From: G965222535 sp965222535
Lineage (GTDB): Bacteria > Pseudomonadota > Gammaproteobacteria > HK1
Reading direction: 5' to 3'
Length of the DNA stretch: 64,000 bases
Assembly (NCBI GenBank): GCA_965222535.1
Contig: OZ244957.1
Location: 2,604,001-2,668,000 of the forward strand
This document shows, one piece after another, positions 31,791 to 43,586 of the stretch; position 1 is the stretch's first letter; every line of letters starts with the position of its first letter. Under the pieces are notes generated by a model that had not been told where the DNA came from, searched no databases, and saw only the letters and a list, made by a program, of their open reading frames with translations. The translations under genes were made by a program, and so were the position numbers.

Positions 31791-34073
31791 CTAGATCGGC
31801 GCAAGCCTAGCGACTGCCAGCAGCAGCCACTTGCTGCCGGTGTTTTCGAAATTGACCTGCACGCGCGTCTGAGCGCCGTGGCCTTCAAGGTTCAGCACCA
31901 CCCCATCGCCAAACCGTGCGTGGCGTACCCGCGCCCCCAGCGCGACGCCGGTTGCCGCGGTATTGACCAGCGCCTCGGGGAGGGCCGCCGTTGCCGCCCG
32001 CGCCACGGGTGTCGCTGCGCCACGGGTGTCGCCCGCGCCGCCAGTGTCGATTTCGCTGCGCAGGCGGTGCAGGTGCTGCTGGTGGCGTGCCGCGGTTGAG
32101 GTGCGCGCCGCATAAGTGCCCAGTGCTTTTCGCCGCGGGCGCAGATGCGCAATGCTGTCCTCGGGAAGTTCCGCCAGAAAACGGGATGGCTGGGGGTGGT
32201 GCTCCCGTCCGTGCAGTTGCCGCACTTCGGCGCAGCTGAGGTAGAGCTGCTTCATTGCCCGCGTCATGCCGACATAGCACAGCCGGCGCTCTTCCTCCAG
32301 ACGTTCCGGCGTTCCGACCGAGCGTTGGTGCGGGAACAAGCCTTCCTCCATGCCGGTTAAAAACACCAGCGGGAACTCCAGCCCCTTGGCCGAGTGCAGG
32401 CTCATCAACTGCACCGCGTCTTGCCATTCATCCGCCTGACCGTCGCCGGCTTCAAGTGCGGCATGGGCGAGAAATCCAGAAAGCGTGTCCGTCTCCTCCT
32501 GCTCCGAGGTGTCTGGATTGAAGCCGCGGGCGGCGGTGGTAAGCTCTTCTAGGTTCTCGATCCGCTCCTCGCCTCGCTCCCCCTTTTCCTTGCGGTAATG
32601 GTCGAGCAAGCGGCTGCCCTCAACCACTACCTCGACTTGCTCGCCGAGCCCCAAATGCGCTGCCTTTTGTGCCAGATCCGCGATCAACTGCAAAAAGCCG
32701 CGCAACGCATTGGTGGCGCGCGACGCCAACTGGTTTTCCTTAAGCAGTTGCCTAGCAGCGTCCCATAACGACTCCCCGGAGGTGCGCGCCGCGTCTCTGA
32801 TGGCGTCGGTGGTTTTAGCACCGATGCCGCGTGGCGGATGGTTCACCACGCGCTCAAACGCAGGATCCGCAGCGCGGTTCGCGACGAGGTGAAGATAGGC
32901 CAGCGCATCTTTGACCTCGGCGCGGTCAAAAAAGCGCAGACCGCCGTACACGCGGTAGGGAATGGCGGCGTTAAATAGCCGCTCTTCAAAGGCCCGCGAC
33001 TGAGCGTTAGAGCGGTAGAGGATGGCCGCCGAGTGCCGTTGATTGCCGTCACTCACCCACTGCTTAATCCGCGCGATGACAAAATCGGCCTCGTCCCAGC
33101 TACTGTAGGCATGGTAGATCTGCACCCGCTGCCCGGCACCGCTGGAGGTCCACAGTGATTTACCAAAACGCCCTTGATTATTGGCGATCACTGTGTTGGC
33201 GGCGTCGAGAATATGGCCGCTAGAGCGGTAGTTCTGTTCGAGTCGCACCGTCAGAGCGCCGGGGTAATCCTTTTCAAAGTTCAGAATATTTTCCACTTTG
33301 GCACCGCGCCAGCCATAGATCGACTGGTCGTCATCCCCTACGGCCATGATGTCACGGTGTACCGCGATAAGCCTGAGCCAGCGATATTGGATGGCGTTGG
33401 TATCCTGAAACTCATCCACCAGCAGATGCCTGAAGCGCTCTTGGTAGCGGTGGCGAATGCTCTCGTTGCGTTCGAAAAGCTCGCAGGTACGTAGCAGCAG
33501 CTCGGCGAAATCTACCAGTCCTAGGCGCTGGCACAGTGCTTCATAGTGGGTATACAGGCGCTTCAGGGTGCGCAATTGCTGATCCTCGCCGTCGGCGATC
33601 CTCTCAGGGCGGCGGCCTTCTTCCTTCTGCGCATTGATATACCGCTGCACTTGGCGCGGCTCCGGGAAGGCCTCATCAAGCTCAAGCTCCTTCAGGACGC
33701 GCTTCACAAGCCGCAGCTGATCCGCTGCATCGATAATCTGAAACGCCTGCGGCAGACCGGCCGCTTCAAAGTGGTAGCGCAGCAGGCGATGCGTCAGCCC
33801 GTGGAAAGTGCCGATCCACATGCCGCCGACTGGAGTGCCAAGCAGCTCTTCCACCCGAGCGCGCATCTCGCGCGCCGCCTTGTTGGTGAAGGTAACCGCG
33901 AGCAGGGAAAAGGGGGAAACCCCATGTTCCTCGATCAGGTAGGCGATGCGGTAGGTCAGCACCCGCGTTTTGCCGCTGCCGGCACCCGCCAGCACCAGCA
34001 CCGGCCCCGCACGCGCACCCACTGCCTCTCGCTGGGCTTCATTCAAGAATTGAAATATGTTGGAGATATCCAT
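31791..34073 (-). CDS. uvrD: DNA helicase II (UvrD, superfamily 1A)
   Basis: 760 residues. Markers: Walker A AGAGSGKT at residues 29-36, TFTNKAAREMRAR, TFHGLTHRLLR, DEFQDTN (Walker B), GDDDQSIYGWRGA, LEQNYRSS, MSLHSAKGLEF and VGMTRAM. The N-terminus MDISNIFQFLN and GGMWIGTFHGL are UvrD-like rather than Rep-like. It is a 3'-5' helicase in nucleotide excision and mismatch repair. The C-terminal segment (about 690-760) ends in a Tudor-like VRHARFGDGVVLNLEG. ATG 34073 has GGAG upstream. Confidence 0.95.
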   Translation of the reverse strand: MDISNIFQFLNEAQREAVGARAGPVLVLAGAGSGKTRVLTYRIAYLIEEHGVSPFSLLAVTFTNKAAREMRARVEELLGTPVGGMWIGTFHGLTHRLLRYHFEAAGLPQAFQIIDAADQLRLVKRVLKELELDEAFPEPRQVQRYINAQKEEGRRPERIADGEDQQLRTLKRLYTHYEALCQRLGLVDFAELLLRTCELFERNESIRHRYQERFRHLLVDEFQDTNAIQYRWLRLIAVHRDIMAVGDDDQSIYGWRGAKVENILNFEKDYPGALTVRLEQNYRSSGHILDAANTVIANNQGRFGKSLWTSSGAGQRVQIYHAYSSWDEADFVIARIKQWVSDGNQRHSAAILYRSNAQSRAFEERLFNAAIPYRVYGGLRFFDRAEVKDALAYLHLVANRAADPAFERVVNHPPRGIGAKTTDAIRDAARTSGESLWDAARQLLKENQLASRATNALRGFLQLIADLAQKAAHLGLGEQVEVVVEGSRLLDHYRKEKGERGEERIENLEELTTAARGFNPDTSEQEETDTLSGFLAHAALEAGDGQADEWQDAVQLMSLHSAKGLEFPLVFLTGMEEGLFPHQRSVGTPERLEEERRLCYVGMTRAMKQLYLSCAEVRQLHGREHHPQPSRFLAELPEDSIAHLRPRRKALGTYAARTSTAARHQQHLHRLRSEIDTGGAGDTRGAATPVARAATAALPEALVNTAATGVALGARVRHARFGDGVVLNLEGHGAQTRVQVNFENTGSKWLLLAVARLAPI

Positions 34074-34314
34074 CTATTGCTCCAGTTGCCGGGTTGTTCA
34101 AGGATCGCCTCGCGCATCCGGCGAACTGGCACCGCGCCAGCACGCTGCGTGCTGCTCTTATCGGGACCGTTAACCGGCAGAGGTGCTCCTAAAGACCAAG
34201 TTTTTTTTAATGTTGTTTCAGTTACTGGGATGCAACGTGTATCATATTCCATGTGGCGTTGTGTGATTTATGCAAAGCTCTCAGACAAACCCTATTCTCA
34301 TTGGAGATTTTGCG

Positions 34315-34806
34315 ATGACAATAACCCCGAAACCACAATCCGTGAAGACCACGGTAGTCGCGGCAACAATCCTGTGTTGTACGCTGTCACTGTTCGGTAG
34401 CGCATGGGCGATTGAAGCTGTCTACAAGGATGCGGATAATATCGCGATCAACGGTTACGACCCAATCGCTTACCACGACCAAGCGCGGCCGGTAGCCGGT
34501 AAAGCCGCTCACGCAGTGGCATGGAATGATGCGATCTGGTATTTCACCAACGCTGACAATCGCGCTCGCTTTATGACCAACCCGCCGCGCTGGGCACCGC
34601 GTTATGGCGGCTATTGCGCTTGGGCTGTTTCCCACGGTTACGTAGCAAAAACAGATCCTGCTGCGTGGCGTATTGTGGAGGGTCATTTGTACCTGAACTA
34701 CAGCTTGAACGTACAAGCACGATGGGCGCAGGATATACCTAGGAATATACGCCGCGCCGATGCCCATTGGCCCAAACTGTTAGATAGTCGCCAAAGCAAA
34801 CCCTAA
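34315..34806 (+). CDS. Exported YHS-domain protein
   Basis: 163 residues from ATG 34315 with GGAG 8 nt upstream; a longer start at 34270 would precede the signal peptide. The signal peptide spans about residues 11-32 (core VVAATILCCTLSLFGSAWA). The mature part opens with a YHS motif (NIAINGYDPIAYHDQ), then IWYFTNADNRARFM and a GGYCAW motif. This is a small periplasmic family of unknown role, often near metal or redox genes. Monocistronic. Confidence 0.78.
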   Translation: MTITPKPQSVKTTVVAATILCCTLSLFGSAWAIEAVYKDADNIAINGYDPIAYHDQARPVAGKAAHAVAWNDAIWYFTNADNRARFMTNPPRWAPRYGGYCAWAVSHGYVAKTDPAAWRIVEGHLYLNYSLNVQARWAQDIPRNIRRADAHWPKLLDSRQSKP

Positions 34807-34866
34807 AGGAACCCCGGAAAAACCTAGCGGGATAGGTTTGGGGGAGGGCGGAGGCGAGGCGCTTGT

Positions 34867-35670
34867 ATGGATTTTTTACCGATCATCGCGTTGTCGCTGG
34901 TGCAGGGGGTGACCGAGTTCCTGCCGCTCTCAAGCTCTGCGCATCTTATTCTGGTGCCGCTCGTACTCGGCTGGAGCGACCAAGGGATAGCATTTGATAT
35001 TGCGGTGCATGGTGGCACTCTGATGGCACTGTTGCTGTATTTTCGCCGCGACTTCAGCACTATGGGTCGCGCCTTTGCAGCCCATATCGGCGGCGGCGTG
35101 CTGACCAGCGAAGCGCGCCTCGCGTGGCTGCTGATCCTAGCGACTTTGCCGATCACCGTGGCGGGGTTCGCGCTGCTATGGTTTGACCTTGATCCGCCGC
35201 GTTCGGCGGGCTGGATTGCCGCAGCCAACATCGGCTTTGCGCTGTTGTTGCTGTTCGCCGATCGGCGGCGCAGCGCCACCCGCAGTGACTACGTCAGCCT
35301 TAGTGTACGCGAAACGCTATGGATCGGCTTCGCTCAGGTCTTGGCGGTGATCCCCGGTGCCTCACGCGCTGGAGTCACTATCACGGCGGGCTTATTAATT
35401 GGCCTTGACCGCGTTACCGCTACCCGCTTTTCAATGTTGTTGGCCCTGCCGACCATCGTATTGGCCACTGCAGCGGCAACCCTGAAGTTGATCTATGGTG
35501 GTGATTCTACTGCTTTAATAAAGGCCGGCATCGGTGCCCTGCTGGCGGCGCTGATCGCCTATGCGACGATCCATCTTTTCCTCCAACTGCTTGAACGCAT
35601 CGGCTTATGGCCCTTTGTCGCTTACCGCATCGCTTTGGGGGTATTGATCATCGCCTTGCTGGCGACTTGA
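34867..35670 (+). CDS. uppP: Undecaprenyl-diphosphatase (BacA/UppP)
   Basis: 267 residues, polytopic inner-membrane protein. The two catalytic motifs are clear: QGVTEFLPLSSSAHLILV near residue 14 and PGASRAGVTITAGLLIGL near residue 160. It dephosphorylates undecaprenyl pyrophosphate to recycle the lipid carrier for peptidoglycan and O-antigen; overexpression gives bacitracin resistance in other bacteria. A GGAGGCGAGG tract lies just upstream, within a family-A repeat. Length is normal. Confidence 0.95.
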   Translation: MDFLPIIALSLVQGVTEFLPLSSSAHLILVPLVLGWSDQGIAFDIAVHGGTLMALLLYFRRDFSTMGRAFAAHIGGGVLTSEARLAWLLILATLPITVAGFALLWFDLDPPRSAGWIAAANIGFALLLLFADRRRSATRSDYVSLSVRETLWIGFAQVLAVIPGASRAGVTITAGLLIGLDRVTATRFSMLLALPTIVLATAAATLKLIYGGDSTALIKAGIGALLAALIAYATIHLFLQLLERIGLWPFVAYRIALGVLIIALLAT

Positions 35671-35764
35671 GAGCACCTCGGCCTTCAAACCGGTCATGGG
35701 GCGGGCCGCCAATCTGGAGAAGCTCCCCCAAAACGTGGCCTTCGGGAGCGGCACTGGTGGATTT

Positions 35765-35803
35765 TGACTGAGCGACGGTACTGGGGTTGCCACAGCCCTT
35801 CGG
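35765..35803 (+). repeat. Left copy of direct repeat flanking katG
   Basis: A 39-bp sequence ending GGTTGCCACAGCCCTTCGG. It matches 38044-38082 in the same orientation at 33 of 39 positions. The pair brackets katG closely. Confidence 0.7.
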
Positions 35804-35845
35804 GCGACCCTGCATTAGTATGGAGCACTACAAGGAGATGACGCT

Positions 35846-38008
<2,163 letters not shown>

Positions 38009-38483
38009 TTGGACACTGAGCGTGGGGCGGCGTTGATGAACCTTGGCTGAGCGTCGGCGCTTAGGTTGCCACAGCCCTTCGGCTAGCATCCGTTGGCGCA
38101 CGCTCTCTAGCGGAAACCTCAGGCCATGCGCCTCAAGAAACCTCGGAGAATCTTGAATTGAATGGAGGTTTGGGGGGAAGGGGCACACTGCAGAGCGGAT
38201 GCAATCACGGATCCTCGCCCGGCTGCTTGGTAACTCATGATGTTTGTCTCCCTTGCCATCTTCCCCTCCTTTATGCAAAGGGGACCTTTTAGCTTTGAAT
38301 AAAGGGGACCTTACTGCTTTGGACTAACAGGGCTGCCAAGAATCTTGACACCGCTGCAGCGGGTATTATATGCTGCTACCAATGGCTGGAGGCAGTAACC
38401 GAGCGCCAGCAATACCCCCCCACGGCTTGAGTCCAATAATCCCCTTTTAACGCTACAGCTATCCGAGATCGAGGCGTAACATC
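38009..38483. other. Spacer between katG and sdhB
   Basis: It contains the right copy of the katG-flanking direct repeat (38044-38082) and a 12-bp direct repeat AAAGGGGACCTT at 38277-38288 and 38301-38312. No gene or convincing promoter was found. Confidence 0.5.
38044..38082 (+). repeat. Right copy of direct repeat flanking katG
   Basis: Partner of 35765-35803, with the identical 19-bp core GGTTGCCACAGCCCTTCGG. Confidence 0.7.
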
Positions 38484-39266
38484 ATGGCGCAATTCAGGTT
38501 GCCGCGAAACTCAACCACCAAACCCGGCTATACCCACCCCAAGCCGAGCGCAGCACAGAACGTGCGCGAGTTAAAAATTTATCGCTGGCGCTCGGATAAT
38601 CACGAAAACCCGCGCATTGACACCTATTACATTGACACCGACGCCTGCGGGCCGATGATCCTTGATGCGCTGATCACGATCAAAAACACCATCGATCCAA
38701 CCCTGACTTTCCGTCGCTCATGCCGCGAAGGGATCTGTGGTTCGTGTGCGATGAACATCAACGGCACCAATACCTTGGCGTGCACCAAAGCGATCCATGA
38801 CAATGCCGGCGTGATAAAAATTTATCCGTTGCCGCATCTATCGGTGGTTAGAGATTTAGTTGCCGATATGAATCACTTCTACGCTCAGTATGCCTCGGTA
38901 AAGCCGTGGATCCGCACCCAGACTCCCCCGCCACCGGATCGCGAACGCTTGCAGTCGAAAGAAGACCGTGAGCAGTTGGATGGACTCTATGAATGTATTC
39001 TGTGCGCTTGCTGTTCGACCAGCTGCCCCAGTTATTGGTGGAACAGCGAGCGTTATCTGGGCCCTGCAACCCTGCTGCAAGCCCATCGCTGGATAGCCGA
39101 CAGCCGCGACGAAGCCACCGGCGAGCGCCTAGATCAGCTTGAGGATCCCTTCCGCCTGTACCGCTGCCATACGATCATGAACTGCACTAACACCTGCCCC
39201 AAAGGCCTGAACCCAGCCAAGGCGATCGCCGCGATCAAACAACGCATCCTCGCCAGAACTTTGTAA
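38484..39266 (+). CDS. sdhB: Succinate dehydrogenase iron-sulfur subunit
   Basis: 260 residues. The N-terminal ferredoxin domain has the 2Fe-2S motif SCREGICGSCAMNINGTNTL; the C-terminal domain has CILCACCSTSCPSYWW (4Fe-4S) and CHTIMNCTNTCPKGLNP (3Fe-4S). It carries electrons from the flavoprotein SdhA to quinone at the inner membrane. Unusually, sdhC, sdhD and sdhA are not upstream; katG and a repeat spacer are. sdhE follows after one base. Confidence 0.95.
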   Translation: MAQFRLPRNSTTKPGYTHPKPSAAQNVRELKIYRWRSDNHENPRIDTYYIDTDACGPMILDALITIKNTIDPTLTFRRSCREGICGSCAMNINGTNTLACTKAIHDNAGVIKIYPLPHLSVVRDLVADMNHFYAQYASVKPWIRTQTPPPPDRERLQSKEDREQLDGLYECILCACCSTSCPSYWWNSERYLGPATLLQAHRWIADSRDEATGERLDQLEDPFRLYRCHTIMNCTNTCPKGLNPAKAIAAIKQRILARTL

Positions 39267-39267
39267 C

Positions 39268-39537
39268 GTGGCCGCATACCTTGACGTGGCGCGCTTGCGC
39301 TGGCGCTTACGGCGAGGCACTAAGGAACTGGATATATTCTTTGAAGCGCTGCTGGCACAAGGGCTGGAAGCGCTGCCAGCCGATGAGGTCAACTCCTTGC
39401 AGCAGCTTGCTGAATTGCCCGATCCCGAGATCCTCGCGTTGCTGAACGCCTCCTCGCACGCACCGCCACCGTACACTGCCGCCATCAACTGCCTACGCAA
39501 GGCGATCAGGCAGGCGCATCCAACGTCCACGGGTTAG
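39268..39537 (+). CDS. sdhE: Succinate dehydrogenase FAD assembly factor SdhE
   Basis: 89 residues from GTG 39268, one base after the sdhB stop. The family motif RLRWRLRRGTKELD (RGxxExD) needed for flavinylation of SdhA is intact. A small cytoplasmic helical protein. The tight spacing implies co-translation with sdhB. Confidence 0.9.
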   Translation: MAAYLDVARLRWRLRRGTKELDIFFEALLAQGLEALPADEVNSLQQLAELPDPEILALLNASSHAPPPYTAAINCLRKAIRQAHPTSTG

Positions 39538-40189
39538 CAGCCGCAGCAAAATCAGGCACGGCACAAAAATTCCGCGGCTTGCTGGTTTTTCGAGGTACCA
39601 TCTATTGGGGGAAGCCTGCTAGATGCTAGGCGTTGCCTAGCACATCAAAGGAGTCTAAGGAGGGTAAAGACGTTTGTCTTGGGGGAAGGGTTAGGGCGTG
39701 TTTTACGTACCTAAACGCGGTACTCCCTTCCCCCAAACCCCTAACCCCAGCATCTCCTGCGCCCTCGCCTCAACGCCGTGCAGGGCCGAGGGCTTCGGGT
39801 AAGGCTCTGGGATAGTGGAGGGCGAGGCTCTGGGATCTTTAATATTTTTAATCCTTTGATGTGCTAGGCGTTGCCTAGCACATCAAAGGAGTCTAAGGAG
39901 GGTAAAGACGTTTGTATTGGGGGAAGGGTTAGGGCGTGTTTAACGTACCTAAACGCGCTACTCCCTTCCCGCCAAACCCCTAACCCCAGCATCTCCTGCG
40001 CCCTCGCCTCAACGCCGTGCAGGGCCGAGGGCTTCGGGTAAGGCTCTGGCATAGTGGAGGGCGAGGCTCTGGGATGAGAGCATGACTTTAGCCCTTTCCT
40101 GCTTCTTCAAGTAACACCGGTATAAACCAACGGCTCCCCCATCCTCCCATTCGATTGAGGTTTTTCGATGCTCCCTGAAGGGATTTTAA
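39538..40189. repeat. Tandem 238-bp repeat with perfect hairpin, before thrS
   Basis: A 238-bp unit starting at GCTAGGCGTTGCC (39625) repeats from 39863 to about 40078. Each unit has the hairpin, the conserved flank AGGAGGGTAAAGACGTTTG, a C-rich tract and the GCCGTGCAGGGCCGAGGG block. The second hairpin (39853-39889) has a perfect 17-bp stem with loop GTT. Family-A ends are at 39580-39599 and 40152-40172. No gene. Confidence 0.85.
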
Positions 40190-42112
40190 ATGCCTGAGAT
40201 TCGCCTTCCTAGTGGTGCGCTGCATGCCTTTACAGCGCCATTGAATGCATCCGATCTGCTGCGCAGTATCTCGCCTCAACTGGCGGCGAGTGCGGTTGCG
40301 GTACGGGTTGATGGCGGCTTGCGTGATCTGGATCGGGAGCTGACAGCCGATGCAGAGGTGGTGACGCGCAATTCCGCTGACGGGATGGAATTATTGCGTC
40401 ACGATTGCGCGCATGTGCTGGCCCAGGCGGTGAAGGAGCTATGGCCGCAGACCCAAGTCACGATCGGTCCGGCGATCGAGAATGGCTTTTATTACGACTT
40501 TGCGCGTGAGCAGCCCTTCACGCTGGATGACTTGCAGGTGATCGAGCAGCGCATGCGCGAGATTGTCGATCGCAATGTGCCGTTTGTACGAGAGGAATGG
40601 GATCGCACGCAGGCTGTGGCATTCTTTCGTGACGTGGGGGAGCACTATAAAGCTGAATTGGTCGAGGCTATCCCCGCCGAAGAAAGCATCACCATCTACC
40701 GCCAAGGTGAATGGCTGGATCTGTGCCGCGGGCCGCACTTGCCGGCGACCGGCCTGTTGGGCAAAGCATTCAAGTTGTTGCGTGTGTCGGGTGCCTATTG
40801 GCGCGGCGACTCAACCAAGCCGATGCTGCAGCGGATCTACGGCACGTGCTGGCCTGATCAAAAACAGTTACGCACTTACCTGCACCAGTTGGAAGAAGCG
40901 GAGCGGCGCGATCACCGTCGCTTAGGTCGGGAGATGGATCTGTTTCACCTGCAAGATTTGTCCCCCGGAGCGATATTCTGGCACCCTCGCGGGCAACGTT
41001 TATTTACGCGTTTGGAACAATACATTCGCCAGCGCAACGAGAGCGCTGGGTACCAGGAAGTGAACACCCCGCAAGTCATGGATCGCAGCTTGTGGGAAGC
41101 CTCGGGGCATTGGGAGACGTTCCGCGAGAATATGTTCACCACCCACACTGAAGACGGTCGCGCCTTTGCACTGAAGCCGATGAACTGCCCGGGACATGTG
41201 CAGATTTTCAAGCACGGGGCGGTAAAGAGCTACCGCGACCTACCGCTGCGGATTGCCGAATTCGGCAAGGTGCATCGCTATGAGCCTTCTGGGGCGTTGC
41301 ACGGATTGGTACGGGTGCGGGCCTTTGTGCAGGACGATGCGCATGTGTTTTGCACCCCCGAGCAGATCACTGACGAAGCCGTCGCGATGTGTCGCCTGAT
41401 TTTGTCTATCTATCGCGATTTCGATTTTGCCGAGGTGCGCATCAAGTTCTCCGATCGGCCGCAGAAGCGGGTCGGCTCGGATGGGATCTGGAGCCGCGCT
41501 GAGGCGGCGTTGATGGCGGCCATTGACAGCACGGATCTGCCCTATCAGCATAACCGCGGCGAAGGCGCGTTTTACGGGCCAAAGCTCGAGTTTGTGCTGC
41601 GCGATGCGATCGGCAGGGATTGGCAATGCGGCACCGTGCAGGTGGACTTCAACATGCCCGGACGGTTAGCGGCAAGCTATGTTGACCCCCATGGGGAGCG
41701 TCAGACGCCGGTGATGCTGCATCGCGCCATGCTCGGCTCCATAGAGCGTTTCATCGGCATTTTGATCGAGCATCATAGCGGGAAGCTGCCGCTATGGTAT
41801 GCCCCGTTGCATGTTGTGGTGTGTACCATTACTGACGCTGCCGCAGCGTATGCGTTGACTGTTGCTGCGGCGCTGAAGGCCGCTGGCTTAGCCGTTGAAA
41901 GCGACCTGCGGAACGAGAAGATAGCCTATAAAGTGCGCGCCCACAGTGTGGCCAAAGTGCCGCTTATCTTCGCCCTTGGGGAGCGTGAAATGAATACGGA
42001 GACGGTGTCGATGCGGCGTCTCGGCAGCAAAGCGCAACAGACAATGCCCCTTAGCGAGGCGGTTGCGATGCTGGCTTCCGAGGCGCGGATGCCTAGCGGG
42101 GAGTCGCTTTAG
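40190..42112 (+). CDS. thrS: Threonyl-tRNA synthetase
   Basis: 640 residues with the full class II architecture: an N-terminal TGS domain (PEIRLPSGALHAF), the editing domain (HDCAHVLAQAVKELWP and later DLCRGPHLPATG), the catalytic core with motif 2 (ALKPMNCPGHVQIF, HRYEPSGALHGLVR) and the zinc cysteine in MNCPGH, and a C-terminal anticodon-binding domain. It charges tRNA-Thr and clears mischarged serine. infC, which usually follows, is absent. Confidence 0.96.
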   Translation: MPEIRLPSGALHAFTAPLNASDLLRSISPQLAASAVAVRVDGGLRDLDRELTADAEVVTRNSADGMELLRHDCAHVLAQAVKELWPQTQVTIGPAIENGFYYDFAREQPFTLDDLQVIEQRMREIVDRNVPFVREEWDRTQAVAFFRDVGEHYKAELVEAIPAEESITIYRQGEWLDLCRGPHLPATGLLGKAFKLLRVSGAYWRGDSTKPMLQRIYGTCWPDQKQLRTYLHQLEEAERRDHRRLGREMDLFHLQDLSPGAIFWHPRGQRLFTRLEQYIRQRNESAGYQEVNTPQVMDRSLWEASGHWETFRENMFTTHTEDGRAFALKPMNCPGHVQIFKHGAVKSYRDLPLRIAEFGKVHRYEPSGALHGLVRVRAFVQDDAHVFCTPEQITDEAVAMCRLILSIYRDFDFAEVRIKFSDRPQKRVGSDGIWSRAEAALMAAIDSTDLPYQHNRGEGAFYGPKLEFVLRDAIGRDWQCGTVQVDFNMPGRLAASYVDPHGERQTPVMLHRAMLGSIERFIGILIEHHSGKLPLWYAPLHVVVCTITDAAAAYALTVAAALKAAGLAVESDLRNEKIAYKVRAHSVAKVPLIFALGEREMNTETVSMRRLGSKAQQTMPLSEAVAMLASEARMPSGESL

Positions 42113-42200
42113 TCGCGTTGCGATTTGAGCCGGTAAAGCGGTGCCGGTCGGCACCGCGTGCGGCTACTAAAATGAGGTGCTCGGCGCACAAGGAGTGAAC

Positions 42201-43568
42201 ATGAAACTGGTTACGCCGCCACTGGTAGTCGGAGAGACGGATGCTTTCTCGAAAGATGTATTGGAGCGCAAAAGCTATGGAGAAGCGCTGCGAAATATCG
42301 TGACAAGCTCCAGCGAGGCGTTAGTGATTTGCCTTGACGGGCAATGGGGCGAAGGCAAGACGACCTTTGTGAAGATGTGGCAAGGTCTCTTGTTAAAAGA
42401 AAAAATTCCCAATATCTACATCGATGCCTTTGCCAATGACTATACGGACGATCCCTTCATATCGGTGGCAAGCGCCATCATAAATTATGCAGAAGCGCAT
42501 ATAACCGAAGAACATAAAGTAAAATCGGATGAACTAAAACAAACAGCAAAAAAAATTGGCAGGCAACTTTTACCCTTGGCTGTGGGAATGGCTATCAGAG
42601 CCGCAACACAAGGAATTATCAATGAAAACGCTCTAAAAAAAATAATAAATAGTATAAAAGATTGTTTTTCGAAAAGGAGGGCCGATGTAGTGGGTGATTT
42701 AATAGAGGAAAGGATTAACGCTCATGCAGAAGATACGAAGCTGGTTCAATCATTTAAAACCCTTTTATCTGAGTTGCCATCTAAGTTACAGGGAAACGGA
42801 AAGCGTCTTGTCATCATTATTGATGAACTGGATAGATGCAAGCCCACTTTTGCAGTAGCAATGATCGAAAAAATAAAACATCTATTTTTAGTCGAAAATG
42901 TCGTGTTTTTATTGGTGATGAATAAACCGCAATTAGAAGAATCAATAAAGAGCGTGTACGAGCAGAATCTCGATGCCCATACGTATTTGCAGAAGTTTAT
43001 AAACGTAGAAATAAAATTGCCCAAGCGCACTGGCGAGCATTCAAGTGATCTAAATAAATATATAAAAAGATTGTTTGAGCTACACGAATTGGAAATATTG
43101 AAAAATGACGAAGATACAGTGGTTCCCATGGAAGCGATTGCGAATCATTTTAATTTATCATTGCGCCAATTAGAAAAAGTATTTACCAATCTAGCCGTAT
43201 TTTGCGCAGTAAGTGCCGGCAGTGTTTTCAGTCATGTTCTTATTACAGTGCTTCTGGCGGTCGTGAAAGTCATTGACCCAAAACTGTTTGATGATCTGCT
43301 GCATCAAAGAACCACGTATGAAGAAGTCAGCGAAAAACTGAATCTCTCGCAATTTGATGCAGATAGCAGACGATACAAAAAATTATTTAATAATTTAATA
43401 GAGTGGTTGCGCTGTTGTTTGCTGTCTGAAAAAGACTTTAGTGAGTTGGCAGAAGATGACCACATAAGGTGTCTTAGTAAAAATCTATCCCCCCATAATG
43501 GCATCAGCAGAGAAGAAGTGATTCCATTCTTGGCACAAAAAATGAATATGTTTGAGGTGATACGATAA
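42201..43568 (+). CDS. KAP-family P-loop NTPase
   Basis: 455 residues from ATG 42201 with AAGGAG 5 nt upstream. Walker A is GQWGEGKTTFV (about residues 50-60); Walker B is RLVIIIDELDRCKP, followed by KIKHLFLVENVVFLLVMN, the typical KAP pattern. A hydrophobic stretch sits between them (LLPLAVGMAIRAA). KAP NTPases include the phage-exclusion protein PifA and membrane-linked ATPases; function here is unknown. The gene is clearly richer in A and T than its neighbours, most of all from 42500 on, which points to recent transfer. A lone gene; an anti-phage role is inference. Confidence 0.8.
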   Translation: MKLVTPPLVVGETDAFSKDVLERKSYGEALRNIVTSSSEALVICLDGQWGEGKTTFVKMWQGLLLKEKIPNIYIDAFANDYTDDPFISVASAIINYAEAHITEEHKVKSDELKQTAKKIGRQLLPLAVGMAIRAATQGIINENALKKIINSIKDCFSKRRADVVGDLIEERINAHAEDTKLVQSFKTLLSELPSKLQGNGKRLVIIIDELDRCKPTFAVAMIEKIKHLFLVENVVFLLVMNKPQLEESIKSVYEQNLDAHTYLQKFINVEIKLPKRTGEHSSDLNKYIKRLFELHELEILKNDEDTVVPMEAIANHFNLSLRQLEKVFTNLAVFCAVSAGSVFSHVLITVLLAVVKVIDPKLFDDLLHQRTTYEEVSEKLNLSQFDADSRRYKKLFNNLIEWLRCCLLSEKDFSELAEDDHIRCLSKNLSPHNGISREEVIPFLAQKMNMFEVIR

Positions 43569-43586
43569 CGCGGCGAGGTAGTGGAA

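Noticed and set aside
42138..42157. Hairpin GCGGTGCC/GGCACCGC after thrS, considered as a terminator
   Set aside because: No run of T residues follows the stem.
42201..43568. KAP NTPase considered as an AVAST/STAND-type defence protein
   Set aside because: No C-terminal repeat sensor and no effector domain; length and Walker B pattern fit KAP instead.
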